64,000 nucleotides of DNA from contig JAEYRU010000231.1 of NCBI GenBank assembly GCA_023435335.1, positions 1 to 64,000 of the forward strand, given 5' to 3'. The notes under the pieces are model-generated. The model saw only the letters and a program-made list of their open reading frames with translations, was not told the DNA's origin and searched no databases. The position numbers and the translations under genes were made by a program. Source of the DNA: Pseudomonadota bacterium. Lineage in GTDB: Bacteria; Pseudomonadota; Alphaproteobacteria; Rhizobiales; Rhizobiaceae. Position 1 is the stretch's first letter, and each line of letters opens with the position of its first letter. Below are positions 33,731 to 41,890 of this stretch, one piece after another.

Positions 33731-34249
33731 ATGGCCAAGCTCACCGCGCGGATCACGCATCTGGAGATGCACGCGCCGCCGCCGCACCGGGTGCCGGCGC
33801 CGAGCGGGCCGAAGCTGGCGCTGATGCGGGCGGAAGCCATACCCCTGCATTTCTACCGTTACCTGTACGAACTGGTCGGGAAGCCGCACCACTGGCTGCT
33901 GCGCCGGCACATCTCCGATGCCGAGTTGTCGCAGGCCATTCACGACGAAACCATTGAAATCGAAGTGCTTTACGTCGACGGATGCCCCGCCGGCTTCTTC
34001 GAACTCGACCTGACTCCGCTGCCGGAGGCGGTCGAAATCCGCTATTTCGGGCTGATTGCGGACTTCCAGGGCAGGGGACTCTCCAGATTCTTCCTGTCAG
34101 CGGCGATCTTCGCGGCGTGGGCGCACGAGCCGCGCAAGGTGACCATCCACACCAACACTCTGGACAGCCCGCGCGCGCTCATCCTCTACCAGAAGCTGGG
34201 TTTCGTGCCGGTTGCCTGGTCGGAGGAGCATGTGGAGGCGTGGGTTTAG
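33731..34249 (+). CDS. GNAT-family N-acetyltransferase
   Basis: The 172-residue protein has the GNAT fold, with motif A (YFGLIADFQGRGLSRFFLS, containing the Q/RxxGxG/A-type acetyl-CoA loop as QGRGLS) near residues 107-125. Motif B (HTNTLDSPRALILYQKLGF) is near 140-158. The acceptor substrate is unknown. It starts two bases after the sulfurtransferase stop with TAGGA as ribosome site, so translation is probably coupled. A role in cysteine or serine metabolism is only suggested by the neighbours. Confidence 0.88.
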   Translation: MAKLTARITHLEMHAPPPHRVPAPSGPKLALMRAEAIPLHFYRYLYELVGKPHHWLLRRHISDAELSQAIHDETIEIEVLYVDGCPAGFFELDLTPLPEAVEIRYFGLIADFQGRGLSRFFLSAAIFAAWAHEPRKVTIHTNTLDSPRALILYQKLGFVPVAWSEEHVEAWV

Positions 34250-34352
34250 ACACCGCGCTACCTGAACGTGGCATTCATGTCCGCTTCAGGCTCTCTCCTG
34301 CAGAACTACGGTCATCGATACGCCTCATGTGCGATGAAAGGACCGACTAGAG

Positions 34353-34907
34353 ATGCTGACCCGACGCACCCTGATTGCTGGACTCGCCGCGACCCTGCTT
34401 CTGCCGCAGGCCGCACAAGCTCAGACCACCCCTTCGGCGGAACAGATCCTGCGCCAACTCGAGGCGGCGCCGCGCCAGCGGGTGCGTCCCGAGCAACGCG
34501 TGACGATCCCCGAACTGAAGCGCCGGCCCGAACTGCGCCGCATGGCGCCGTCCATCGACATCCAGTCGATCAACTTCGCCTTCGGGTCCGCCGAGATCCC
34601 GTATTCCCAGTACCGCAAGGTCGAAAACATTGCAGATGCGATCGACCGGCTTCTGCGCCGCAATCGCCGGGCGAGGGTACTGATCGAGGGCCATACCGAC
34701 GCCGTGGGCTCGTTTGCATCGAACCAGATCCTGTCGGAGCGCCGCGCTGCCTCGCTCAAGCGCTTGCTCGTGACCGAATTCGGCATCCCTCCGCGGGCGC
34801 TGGAGACCGTCGGCTACGGCGAGGAGTTCCTGCTCGTCAACACGCCCTATGAGGATTGGCGCAACCGCCGCGTCACGCTGCGACGGATCGACGAGTTCCT
34901 GCGCTAG
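34353..34907 (+). CDS. OmpA-domain outer-membrane/peptidoglycan-binding protein
   Basis: The 184-residue protein has a signal peptide with a twin-arginine-like start (MLTRRTLIAGLAATLLLPQAAQAQ). A C-terminal OmpA peptidoglycan-binding domain spans about 65-180: INFAFGSAEI, IEGHTDAVGS, SERRAASLKRLLV and NRRVTLR. Such proteins tether the outer membrane or act as periplasmic peptidoglycan anchors. No beta-barrel precedes the domain, so it is a small periplasmic or lipobox-less protein. A good terminator follows at 34947-34972. Confidence 0.88.
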   Translation: MLTRRTLIAGLAATLLLPQAAQAQTTPSAEQILRQLEAAPRQRVRPEQRVTIPELKRRPELRRMAPSIDIQSINFAFGSAEIPYSQYRKVENIADAIDRLLRRNRRARVLIEGHTDAVGSFASNQILSERRAASLKRLLVTEFGIPPRALETVGYGEEFLLVNTPYEDWRNRRVTLRRIDEFLR

Positions 34908-34946
34908 GAGGCAATCGACCGTTAAGACGAAACGCCTAGTTTCGTG

Positions 34947-34972
34947 GGCCGCCGCATCATGCGGCGGCCTTT
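34947..34972 (+). terminator. Rho-independent-like terminator after OmpA-domain gene
   Basis: A perfect 10-bp stem (GGCCGCCGCA / TGCGGCGGCC, loop TCA) is followed by TTT. It lies 40 bases after the OmpA-domain stop and 14 bases before the xylanase start, so it may also influence xylanase expression. Confidence 0.65.
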
Positions 34973-34986
34973 CCCATGGAGGCTTC

Positions 34987-36066
34987 ATGCTCAACCGCCG
35001 CGATTTTCTTGCCGCCGGCTCGGCAGCCTGCCTGGCTCCAATGGCGGGCGCGGAGGCGCGCGAGATGCCGGCGCTACGCGATCTGGGTGCGGCCGTCGGA
35101 ATCGAGGTGGGCAGCGCCTTCTCGCTCGATCCCGATCCCAAATATCGTGCTCTTCTGGCGAAGCACTGCGAAGTGATCACGCCCGAATGGCAGATGAAGC
35201 CGCCGCGCATCAAGCGCGACGCCGACAGCGAATACGACTTCAGCGTGGTCGACGAGTTCCTGCGCTTCACGCAGGAGAACGGCCAGAAGCTGCATGGCCA
35301 TACCCTCTATTGGTCCTACGAGCCGATCGAATGGGCCATCGGCGCGGATTTCGAGGATACCAAGCGGCGGTATGGGCTCTACATCGCGACCGTCATGGGG
35401 CGCTATCCGCAGGTCGAGACCTGGGATGTCGCCAACGAACTGATCGACGACGAGACCTTTGGGCTGCGCACCGACTATCTGGTCGGGCAATACGGCCTGG
35501 AATTCATCGATTTCTGCTTCCACACCGCGCACCAGATGTCGCCAAAGGCGAAGCTCGCCATCAACGACTACTGGATCGAATGCGCGACGGAGGTCTGCGG
35601 GAACAAGCGAAAGGGCGTTCTGGATCTGCTGACGCGCCTCAAGGATCGCGGCACGCCGATCCATGCTCTTGGCATCCAGAGCCATCTCTATTCCCGAATG
35701 CCAGTTGCCCCGGACGAGACGCTTGAACTAGTCGAGGTGGCGGCCGATCTCGGCCTGGAGGTGTGGATTTCGGAGCTCGACGTGAACGACACACAGTTTC
35801 CCCCCGACGTTGCCGAGCGTGACGCGCTGGTAGCGGATATCTATGCGCGATATCTGAATGCGCTACTGCCGCACCCGGCGGTCACGCGGCTCTGCTTCTG
35901 GGGCATCTCCGACTACGACCAGTGGATCGCGCGCGGCGAGCCAAAATGGGAGAAACGTCCGGCGTCGGCCGGTGCGCCGCGGCCCGCGCTGTTCGACGCC
36001 GACAACGAGCCCAAGCCGGCATTCTTCGCCGTGGCCGACGCACTGCGGAACGCGCCGAAGCGGTAG
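34987..36066 (+). CDS. Exported endo-1,4-beta-xylanase, GH10
   Basis: The 359-residue protein is a single-domain glycoside hydrolase family 10 enzyme. The acid/base is Glu151 in WDVANELID and the nucleophile is Glu263 in ISELDVND; GH10 landmarks HGHTLYW and LCFWGISD are also present. The N-terminus (MLNRRDFLAAGSAACLAPMAGAEA) is a twin-arginine-like signal, so the enzyme is exported, probably to the periplasm. GGAGG six bases upstream fixes the start. No carbohydrate-binding module or xylan-uptake genes lie alongside. Expected activity is cleavage of beta-1,4-xylan chains; the physiological substrate is unknown. Confidence 0.9.
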   Translation: MLNRRDFLAAGSAACLAPMAGAEAREMPALRDLGAAVGIEVGSAFSLDPDPKYRALLAKHCEVITPEWQMKPPRIKRDADSEYDFSVVDEFLRFTQENGQKLHGHTLYWSYEPIEWAIGADFEDTKRRYGLYIATVMGRYPQVETWDVANELIDDETFGLRTDYLVGQYGLEFIDFCFHTAHQMSPKAKLAINDYWIECATEVCGNKRKGVLDLLTRLKDRGTPIHALGIQSHLYSRMPVAPDETLELVEVAADLGLEVWISELDVNDTQFPPDVAERDALVADIYARYLNALLPHPAVTRLCFWGISDYDQWIARGEPKWEKRPASAGAPRPALFDADNEPKPAFFAVADALRNAPKR

Positions 36067-36142
36067 TCAGGAATCGGGTGGCCGATCGCTAGTCGGACGG
36101 GCAGACCTCTTGGGACAGATCGTCACTTCCAGGAGACTGCAG

Positions 36143-36616
36143 ATGCCGCTCATCCGCTTCCTCGCCATGCCGACCGAAGACGCACGCGCCTACCAGGGCG
36201 GCGCCGCGGATGCCTACGGCAATCCGCCCGAGCGGAAGGTCTCGGACGGCTCGGGCGTTCCGTGCCGGCATTGCCTTCAGCACGTCGCGGCCGGCGACGA
36301 CTATCTGGTTCTGGCATACCGGCCGTTCCCGGCTCTGCAGCCCTACGCCGAGACAGGTCCGATATTCCTGCATGCGCGCGAGTGCGACCGTGCGCCGGAG
36401 GGCGACGTGCTGTCGCCGATGTTCCGCGCGACGCCGGACTACATCCTGCGCGGCTACGGAGCCGATGATCGCATCGTCTACGGTACCGGCGGCGTCGTGC
36501 CGACACACCAGATCTGCGGCCGCGCCCACGAATTGCTGGAGCGCGAGGACGTGGCCTACGTGCACATGCGCTCTGCCCGGAACAATTGCTACCAACTCAG
36601 GATCGAGCGGGCGTAG
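36143..36616 (+). CDS. DUF1203 family protein
   Basis: The 157-residue protein matches DUF1203, a family of unknown function. It has a PCRHCLQHV two-cysteine motif (near 40-48), LAYRPFPALQPYAETGPIFLH and a C-terminal YVHMRSARNNCYQLRIER strand. GGAG lies 9 bases before the ATG. It has no signal peptide. It is convergent with ald, separated by a terminator. Confidence 0.85.
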   Translation: MPLIRFLAMPTEDARAYQGGAADAYGNPPERKVSDGSGVPCRHCLQHVAAGDDYLVLAYRPFPALQPYAETGPIFLHARECDRAPEGDVLSPMFRATPDYILRGYGADDRIVYGTGGVVPTHQICGRAHELLEREDVAYVHMRSARNNCYQLRIERA

Positions 36617-36620
36617 CACG

Positions 36621-36654
36621 AAAAAAAGGCCCGCCGGCGGTGCTGCCGGCGGGC
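36621..36654 (-). terminator. Rho-independent terminator of ald
   Basis: The 10-bp stem GCCCGCCGGC / GCCGGCGGGC (6-base loop) has seven A residues on its left side. Read on the minus strand this is a strong hairpin followed by seven T residues, placed just after the ald stop. Confidence 0.85.
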
Positions 36655-36680
36655 TGGTGGTGCTCAGGGGAGGGGTACGC

Positions 36681-37802
36681 TTACGCGGCGAGCACCGCCT
36701 TGGGTTCGACCATTTCGTAGCCCAGGGCATCGGCCACTGCGCGGTTGGTGATGCGGCCCCTGTGCACGTTGAGGCCGTTGCGCAGATGCGGATCGTCGAC
36801 CAGCGCCTTGAGGCCGCGGTCGGCGAGTTGCAGCCCGTATTGCAGGGTCGCATTGTTGAGTGCCTGGGCCGAGGTGATCGGCACGGCGCCCGGCATGTTG
36901 GCGACGCAATAGTGGATGATGCCGTCGACCTCGTAGGTCGGATTGGCATGGGTGGTCGGCCGGGACGTCTCGAAACACCCACCCTGGTCAATCGCAACGT
37001 CAACCAGTACCGAGCCCTTCTTCATGCCCGACAGCATCTCACGCGAGACGAGCTTCGGCGCGGCGGCGCCGGGGATCAACACCGCGCCCACGACAACGTC
37101 GGCCGAGAAGCATTCCTCTTCGAGCGCCTCCACGGTCGAGTAGCGGGTGTGGACGCGGCCGTTGAAGATATCGTCAAGTTGGCGCAGCCGCGGGATGGAC
37201 CGGTCGATGATGGTGACGTCGGCACCCAATCCCACCGCCATCGTTGCGGCATTGAGGCCGACCACTCCGCCGCCGATCACCGCGACCTTTGCGGGGAGGA
37301 CGCCGGGGACGCCGCCGAGCAGGATGCCGCGGCCGCCATTGGCCTTCTGCAGCGCGGTCGCGCCCGCCTGAATGGCGAGGCGGCCGGCAACTTCGGACAT
37401 CGGCGCCAGCAGCGGCAAGCCCCCGCGATCGTCGGTCACCGTTTCGTAAGCGATGGCAGTTACGCCCGAGGCAAGCAGGCCCTTCGTCTGTTCCGGGTCA
37501 GGGGCAAGGTGCAGATATGTGTAGAGGATCTGACCCTCGCGAAGCTGCGCCCACTCATCAGGTTGCGGCTCCTTCACCTTCACGATCATATCCGACTTCT
37601 CGAACACCTCGGAGGCGGTCTTCGCGATCTTCGCACCGGCCGCTCGGTAGGCGTTGTCGTCCGCGCCGATTCCTTCGCCAGAGCCGGTTTCGACCAGAAC
37701 CTCGTGGCCATGGGTAACGTATTCGCGCACCGAGCCCGGCGTGAGGCCGACCCGGTATTCGTGGTTCTTGATTTCCGTGGGGCAGCCGACGCGCATTGTC
37801 AT
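36681..37802 (-). CDS. ald: Alanine dehydrogenase
   Basis: The 373-residue enzyme interconverts L-alanine and pyruvate/ammonia with NAD. It has the AlaDH N-terminal start (MRVGCPTEIKNHEYRVGLTP), the catalytic loop KVKEPQ (Lys near 75), the His-containing YLHLAPD (near 95) and a Rossmann motif VIGGGVVGLNAA near residues 172-183. Length is as expected. GGAG six bases upstream supports the ATG at 37802. It is divergent from an Lrp-type regulator gene, the usual arrangement for a regulator of alanine catabolism, and is followed by a strong terminator. Confidence 0.95.
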   Translation of the reverse strand: MTMRVGCPTEIKNHEYRVGLTPGSVREYVTHGHEVLVETGSGEGIGADDNAYRAAGAKIAKTASEVFEKSDMIVKVKEPQPDEWAQLREGQILYTYLHLAPDPEQTKGLLASGVTAIAYETVTDDRGGLPLLAPMSEVAGRLAIQAGATALQKANGGRGILLGGVPGVLPAKVAVIGGGVVGLNAATMAVGLGADVTIIDRSIPRLRQLDDIFNGRVHTRYSTVEALEEECFSADVVVGAVLIPGAAAPKLVSREMLSGMKKGSVLVDVAIDQGGCFETSRPTTHANPTYEVDGIIHYCVANMPGAVPITSAQALNNATLQYGLQLADRGLKALVDDPHLRNGLNVHRGRITNRAVADALGYEMVEPKAVLAA

Positions 37803-37829
37803 TGTTCTCCCTGCAGGTAACGCAGGGTA

Positions 37830-37863
37830 ACAAGAACGGCTTCGAACAGGCTTGCGAACTTGT
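37830..37863. promoter_or_regulatory. Candidate Lrp-type operator in ald/lrp intergenic region
   Basis: ACAAG at 37830-37834 and CTTGT at 37859-37863 form the ends of an imperfect dyad with TTCGAAC near the centre. It lies in the 129-base space between the divergent ald and Lrp-family genes. Binding is inferred from context. Confidence 0.35.
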
Positions 37864-37931
37864 TTGCGCTGGGCAGCCAACGTCGCTATTTCTTGCGCGT
37901 TAACAACAATTCGTCGAAGGGACTGCGAACG

Positions 37932-38405
37932 ATGGCGCTGGACAGGATCGATATCGCGATTCTCGATACGCTGCAGAAGGATGGCCGGATCTCCAACGCC
38001 GCCCTCGCCGAGAAGGTGGGCCTGTCGCAGTCCGCCTGCTCTCGCCGCCTCGACAATCTCGAGAAGTCGGGCGTCATCGCCGGCTATCATGCGCGGCTCT
38101 CCAACGCGGCGCTCGGCCACAAAATGACAGCGATCGTGCACATCTCGCTGTCTGGGCAATTCGAGAAGACGCTCTCGGATTTCGAGGCGGCGATCAGGCG
38201 CTGTCCAAACGTGCTGTCCTGCCATCTGATGTCGGGCGAGTACGACTACATCCTTCGGATCGCGGCCAAGGACCTCGAAGACTACGAGCGCATCCACAAG
38301 GAGTGGCTGACCGCCATGCCGCATGTGACTAAGATCAACTCGTCGTTTGCTCTGCGCGAAGTCATTGACCGCACGATGACCGGCATCAGGCCTGACATGG
38401 CGTGA
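37932..38405 (+). CDS. Lrp/AsnC-family transcriptional regulator
   Basis: The 157-residue protein has an N-terminal winged helix-turn-helix (LDRIDIAILDTLQKDGR then SQSACSRRLDNLEKSGVI) and a C-terminal RAM/effector domain (SGEYDYILRIAAKD). Lrp-family members sense amino acids and bind as octamers or dimers. It is divergent from ald with 129 bases between, and probably induces ald in response to alanine. The start at 37932 follows AAGGGA; an upstream in-frame start would add a 24-residue tail that lacks similarity. Confidence 0.92.
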   Translation: MALDRIDIAILDTLQKDGRISNAALAEKVGLSQSACSRRLDNLEKSGVIAGYHARLSNAALGHKMTAIVHISLSGQFEKTLSDFEAAIRRCPNVLSCHLMSGEYDYILRIAAKDLEDYERIHKEWLTAMPHVTKINSSFALREVIDRTMTGIRPDMA

Positions 38406-38417
38406 CAGGTGCCGCCG

Positions 38418-38843
38418 CTAGAAGGTGATCCTGATGGAAGGCGCGCTGCGTGCGGCCTCGCCGTGATAGACTGCCTCGATGTTGTTGCCGTCCGGATCGA
38501 GCAGGAACGCGGCGTAATATCCGGGGTGGTAGGGGCGCTCGCCCGGCGCACCGTTATCCTTGCCGCCCGCAGCCAGTCCGGCTTGGTGGAAGGAATCGAC
38601 CGTGGCGCGGTCTGCCGCCTGGAAGGCGATGTGATGGTAGCCGGTGAGGCGGCCTTGAACGGCACGGCTGTCGACGCTCGAGACAAAGAACTCGTCAGCC
38701 CAGAAATCGTTCTCGCCTGCGCCTCCGAGCGGAATTCCGAGTGCCCGGAATACTGCCTCGTAGAAACGGTGGCTCGCCCTGATGTCGCGGACCACGAGTC
38801 CGATATGATCGATCAGTCGGCCGCGCTGCAATTCTTCGGTCAT
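38418..38843 (-). CDS. VOC/glyoxalase-family protein
   Basis: The 141-residue protein is a two-module vicinal-oxygen-chelate domain. Metal-ligand positions are suggested by IDHIGLVVRDI (His near 13), YHHIAFQA (His near 70) and NNIEAVYHG (Glu near 123). The family includes glyoxalase I, dioxygenases and fosfomycin-type resistance proteins; the substrate is not predictable. It converges on the Lrp gene with 12 bases between stops. Confidence 0.85.
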   Translation of the reverse strand: MTEELQRGRLIDHIGLVVRDIRASHRFYEAVFRALGIPLGGAGENDFWADEFFVSSVDSRAVQGRLTGYHHIAFQAADRATVDSFHQAGLAAGGKDNGAPGERPYHPGYYAAFLLDPDGNNIEAVYHGEAARSAPSIRITF

Positions 38844-39034
38844 GGTGTTTCCTTTCAGCCTTCGGCGAGAAGCTAGGTTCCGCGCTGTGCTGTCAACGCC
38901 TTATCTTGACTGCGCGGCCTTAGCCGACGAAGTTTCATGTCTGCGTCATCAGAAGCTGCTGGACTGCCCCCGACTTCGGAGCGACAGTGATGTCGCCTCC
39001 GGGCCAAAGGCAACATCCAGACGGAGAACCCCCA

Positions 39035-41011
39035 ATGAACGCGATGCTTCACCCCATCTCGCGCCGCTCTTTCCTGGCAGGCGCGGCAGCCACCAGCGCG
39101 CTCGTCATGCTGCATCCCTTCTCGGCACGCGCGCAGGCCAATCAGGCGCATCTGAGGATCATGGAGACGACGGACCTCCACGTCCACGTGTTCCCGTACG
39201 ACTACTACGGCGACAAGCCGAACGACACGATGGGGCTTGCGCGGACCGCCTCGATCATCGACCAGATCCGCGCAGAAGCGACCAATTCGCTGCTCGTGGA
39301 CAATGGCGACTTCCTGCAGGGTAATCCGATGGGCGACTACATCGCCTACGAGCGGGGCATGAAGGAAGGCGACCTGCATCCGATCATCAAGGCGATGAAC
39401 GTGCTGGGCTACGAGTGCTCCACACTGGGCAATCACGAGTTCAACTACGGCCTGGATTTCATGTTCAACACGATCAACGGGGCGGAATTCCCGGTCGTGT
39501 GCGCCAATCTGACGAAAGGCCAGCTAGCAGCCAACGCGCGCGACGACGATCTTTTCGTCAAGCCCTACGTGATCCTCGACAGGAAGCTGAAGGACGGCGC
39601 CGGGAACGAGCACCCGATCCGAATTGGCCTCATCGGCTTCGTCCCGCCGCAGATCATGGTCTGGGATTCGCGCCATCTCGTTGGCAAGGCGATGACGCGC
39701 GATATCGTGAAGACGGCGGAAGCCTGGGTTCCGCAGATGCGGGAGGAGGGCGCCGAGATCATCATCGCCCTTTCGCATTCCGGCATGGGCTCGCCGGCCT
39801 GGGAGGAGAACGCCGAGAACGCCTCGATCGCCCTTGCGGCTGTCGACGGAATTGACGCGATCGTCACCGGGCACAGCCATCTCGATTTCCCGGGACCGAA
39901 GTTCGAGGGCGTGGAAGGCGTCGATATCTCCAAGGGCCTGATCTCCGGCAAGCCCGGCGTGATGGGGGGCTTCTGGGGGTCGCACCTCGGCCTCGTGGAC
40001 CTGCTGCTCGAGCGCGACGGCAACAGCTGGAAGATCGCGAGTTCGACCAGCGAGGCGCGGCCGATCTCGCAGCGCATCGACGGCAAGACGGTCGCCACGG
40101 TCGAAAGCAAGCCGGAGGTCGAGGCCTCGGTGAAGGAAGAACACGAGGCCACCCTGGCCTATGTTCGCGCGCCGGTCGGGCAAACGTCGGCCCCGCTGCA
40201 TTCCTATTTCGCGCTGGTCGCCGACGATCCGTCGGTGCAGATCGTATCGCAGGCGCAGACCTGGTACATCAAGGACATGCTGAACGAGACCGAGCACAAG
40301 GACCTGCCGGTGCTTTCGGCGGCGGCGCCCTTCAAGGCCGGCGGACGCGGGGGGCCGGACTACTACACCGACGTACCCGCCGGCGTCGTGGCGATCAAGA
40401 ACGTAGCCGACCTCTATCTCTATCCGAACACCGTGCAGGCGGTGCTCATAAACGGGGCGCAGGTGAAGGAATGGCTCGAGATGTCGGCCGGCATCTTCAA
40501 CCAGGTCGAGCCTGGCAAGGCTGATCAGCCGCTGATCAATCCCGACTTCCCATCCTACAACTTCGATGTCATCGACGGCGTGACATACAAGATCGACCTG
40601 TCGAAGCCGGCGAAATATAGCCCGAAGGGCGAGGTGCTCAACGCCGATTCGAGCCGCATCGTGGACCTGATGTTCGACGGCAAGCCGATCGACCCGGGAC
40701 AGAAATTCGTCGTCGCCTCGAACAACTATCGCGCAGGCGGCGGCGGCAATTTCCCGGAGATCAATGCCTCGAAGGTCATCTTCCAGGCGCCGGACACGAA
40801 CCGCGACGTGATCGTGCGCTATATCGTGGAACAGGGAACGATCAATCCGTCGGCGGATGCCAACTGGAACTTCGCGCCGCTCGAAGGAACGACGGTGCTG
40901 TTCGAAACCGGCCCCAAGGGCAAGGATTTCATCGGCGACGTGAAAGGGGTGAAGATCGAGCCCGCGGGCGACGGAGCGGACGGTTTCGCGCGCTACCGTA
41001 TCATGCTCTGA
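39035..41011 (+). CDS. Exported 2',3'-cyclic-nucleotide phosphodiesterase / 3'-nucleotidase (CpdB-like)
   Basis: The 658-residue protein has a twin-arginine signal (SRRSFLAGAAATSALVML, cleavage near ARAQA). Next is a calcineurin-type metallophosphoesterase domain: TTDLHVHV, DNGDFLQGNPMGD, TLGNHEFNYG, ALSHSGMG and TGHSHLDFPG. The C-terminal half is the 5'-nucleotidase substrate-binding domain (NNYRAGGGGNFPE). It releases phosphate and nucleosides from cyclic or 3'-nucleotides in the periplasm. GGAG precedes the ATG at 39035. A bidirectional terminator follows. Confidence 0.92.
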   Translation: MNAMLHPISRRSFLAGAAATSALVMLHPFSARAQANQAHLRIMETTDLHVHVFPYDYYGDKPNDTMGLARTASIIDQIRAEATNSLLVDNGDFLQGNPMGDYIAYERGMKEGDLHPIIKAMNVLGYECSTLGNHEFNYGLDFMFNTINGAEFPVVCANLTKGQLAANARDDDLFVKPYVILDRKLKDGAGNEHPIRIGLIGFVPPQIMVWDSRHLVGKAMTRDIVKTAEAWVPQMREEGAEIIIALSHSGMGSPAWEENAENASIALAAVDGIDAIVTGHSHLDFPGPKFEGVEGVDISKGLISGKPGVMGGFWGSHLGLVDLLLERDGNSWKIASSTSEARPISQRIDGKTVATVESKPEVEASVKEEHEATLAYVRAPVGQTSAPLHSYFALVADDPSVQIVSQAQTWYIKDMLNETEHKDLPVLSAAAPFKAGGRGGPDYYTDVPAGVVAIKNVADLYLYPNTVQAVLINGAQVKEWLEMSAGIFNQVEPGKADQPLINPDFPSYNFDVIDGVTYKIDLSKPAKYSPKGEVLNADSSRIVDLMFDGKPIDPGQKFVVASNNYRAGGGGNFPEINASKVIFQAPDTNRDVIVRYIVEQGTINPSADANWNFAPLEGTTVLFETGPKGKDFIGDVKGVKIEPAGDGADGFARYRIML

Positions 41012-41027
41012 GCGTCTCTAGCGCAAC

Positions 41028-41062
41028 AAAAAAAAGCCGGCGGCCTTTGGCCGCCGGTTGTT
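41028..41062. terminator. Bidirectional terminator between cpdB-like and DUF6481 genes
   Basis: Eight A residues precede a perfect 9-bp stem (CCGGCGGCC / GGCCGCCGG, loop TTT), which is followed by TTGTTCGTT. It sits between convergent genes and can serve both. Confidence 0.85.
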
Positions 41063-41096
41063 CGTTCAGGCCGGCGAGATCTTTGGCTCGGCAGGC

Positions 41097-41501
41097 CTAG
41101 CGCATTCCCGCGCCGCCCTTGCGGCGCTCCTTCTTGGCGGCCTTGCGGGCAGCATAACGGGCGTCACGCGCGGCTTTCTGCTCAAGCAGCAACGCAACCT
41201 GACGCTCGGCTTCCTCCGCCTTCAGCGCCGCGGCCAGCTTCTCTTCCTCGATGGCAGCGAGGCGGGCAGCCTCCGCAGCGCGGGCGGCCTCGGCAGCCTT
41301 TTCGGCTTCCTTCGCGCGCTTGGCGGCTTCGCGCTCGGCAATTCGCACCTGGCGTGCCTTGGCAATTTCTTCGCGCTCTGCCCGCCGCTGGGCGAGAGCC
41401 TCGTCGTTCGAGATGGTGCGGGCCCGATCCAACATTGCCCGCTTGGCAGCCGCGGCCTCAGCCTGGCGTTCGTGGAAGTCTGGATTTCGGTAGATGCTCA
41501 T
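41097..41501 (-). CDS. DUF6481-like charged helical protein
   Basis: The 134-residue protein is almost entirely Ala, Glu, Lys and Arg after an N-terminal MSIYRNPDFHERQ. It should form a long single charged helix or coiled coil from about residue 15 to 125. The pattern matches DUF6481, a small family common in Hyphomicrobiales, of unknown function. It has no signal peptide or membrane segment. It is convergent with the cpdB-like gene across a bidirectional terminator. Confidence 0.8.
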   Translation of the reverse strand: MSIYRNPDFHERQAEAAAAKRAMLDRARTISNDEALAQRRAEREEIAKARQVRIAEREAAKRAKEAEKAAEAARAAEAARLAAIEEEKLAAALKAEEAERQVALLLEQKAARDARYAARKAAKKERRKGGAGMR

Positions 41502-41616
41502 TGATTCTCCGGTGGGGTCGATATGGCTTGGTACGCAAAGGGCGGCGGAAACGCGTCGGATAGTTCCGGTTCGCTTCTCTTTGAATATGGGATGTCAGCT
41601 TACCGCCTGAAAGAAG

Positions 41617-41691
41617 TGGCTCCCCGGGCCGGATTCGAACCAGCGACCAACCGGTTAACAGCCGGTTGCTCTACCGCTGAGCTACCGGGGA
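41617..41691 (-). tRNA. tRNA-Asn (anticodon GTT)
   Basis: On the minus strand, acceptor arms TCCCCGG and CCGGGGA pair perfectly. The discriminator is G and CCA is encoded. The anticodon stem ACCGG/CCGGT encloses CTGTTAA, giving GTT. The D-arm TAGCTCAGCGGTAGAGC and T-loop GGTTCGAATCC are standard. Confidence 0.97.
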
Positions 41692-41716
41692 ACATGGCGG
41701 CTTCGCGCGAGCGGTG

Positions 41717-41746
41717 CCTATAGCAAACAGTTTTCCGCTTTGCCAA
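41717..41746 (-). promoter_or_regulatory. Promoter of tRNA-Asn
   Basis: On the minus strand, TTGGCA and TATAGG are separated by 18 bases, ending 25 bases before the mature 5' end of tRNA-Asn. This is a good sigma-70-type match for an alphaproteobacterium. Confidence 0.55.
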
Positions 41747-41890
41747 GTGGCCGGGGCGAGAAAAGAGCCCTTTCGCACCGCCCAGCCTCGCAATTGGCCT
41801 GTCAGGCCATATATGAGCGCTTCGCTCCCGCGTAAGCGCTGCCGGTGCTTCGGTTGAGGCGTGTGGCGCCAAGAGGTATCAAGAAAGAGC

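Noticed and set aside
38890..38907. Possible PhoB box upstream of the CpdB-like gene (CTGTCAA repeat)
   Set aside because: The first half matches 6 of 7 positions, but the second matches only 4 of 7. Phosphate control would be attractive but is not supported.
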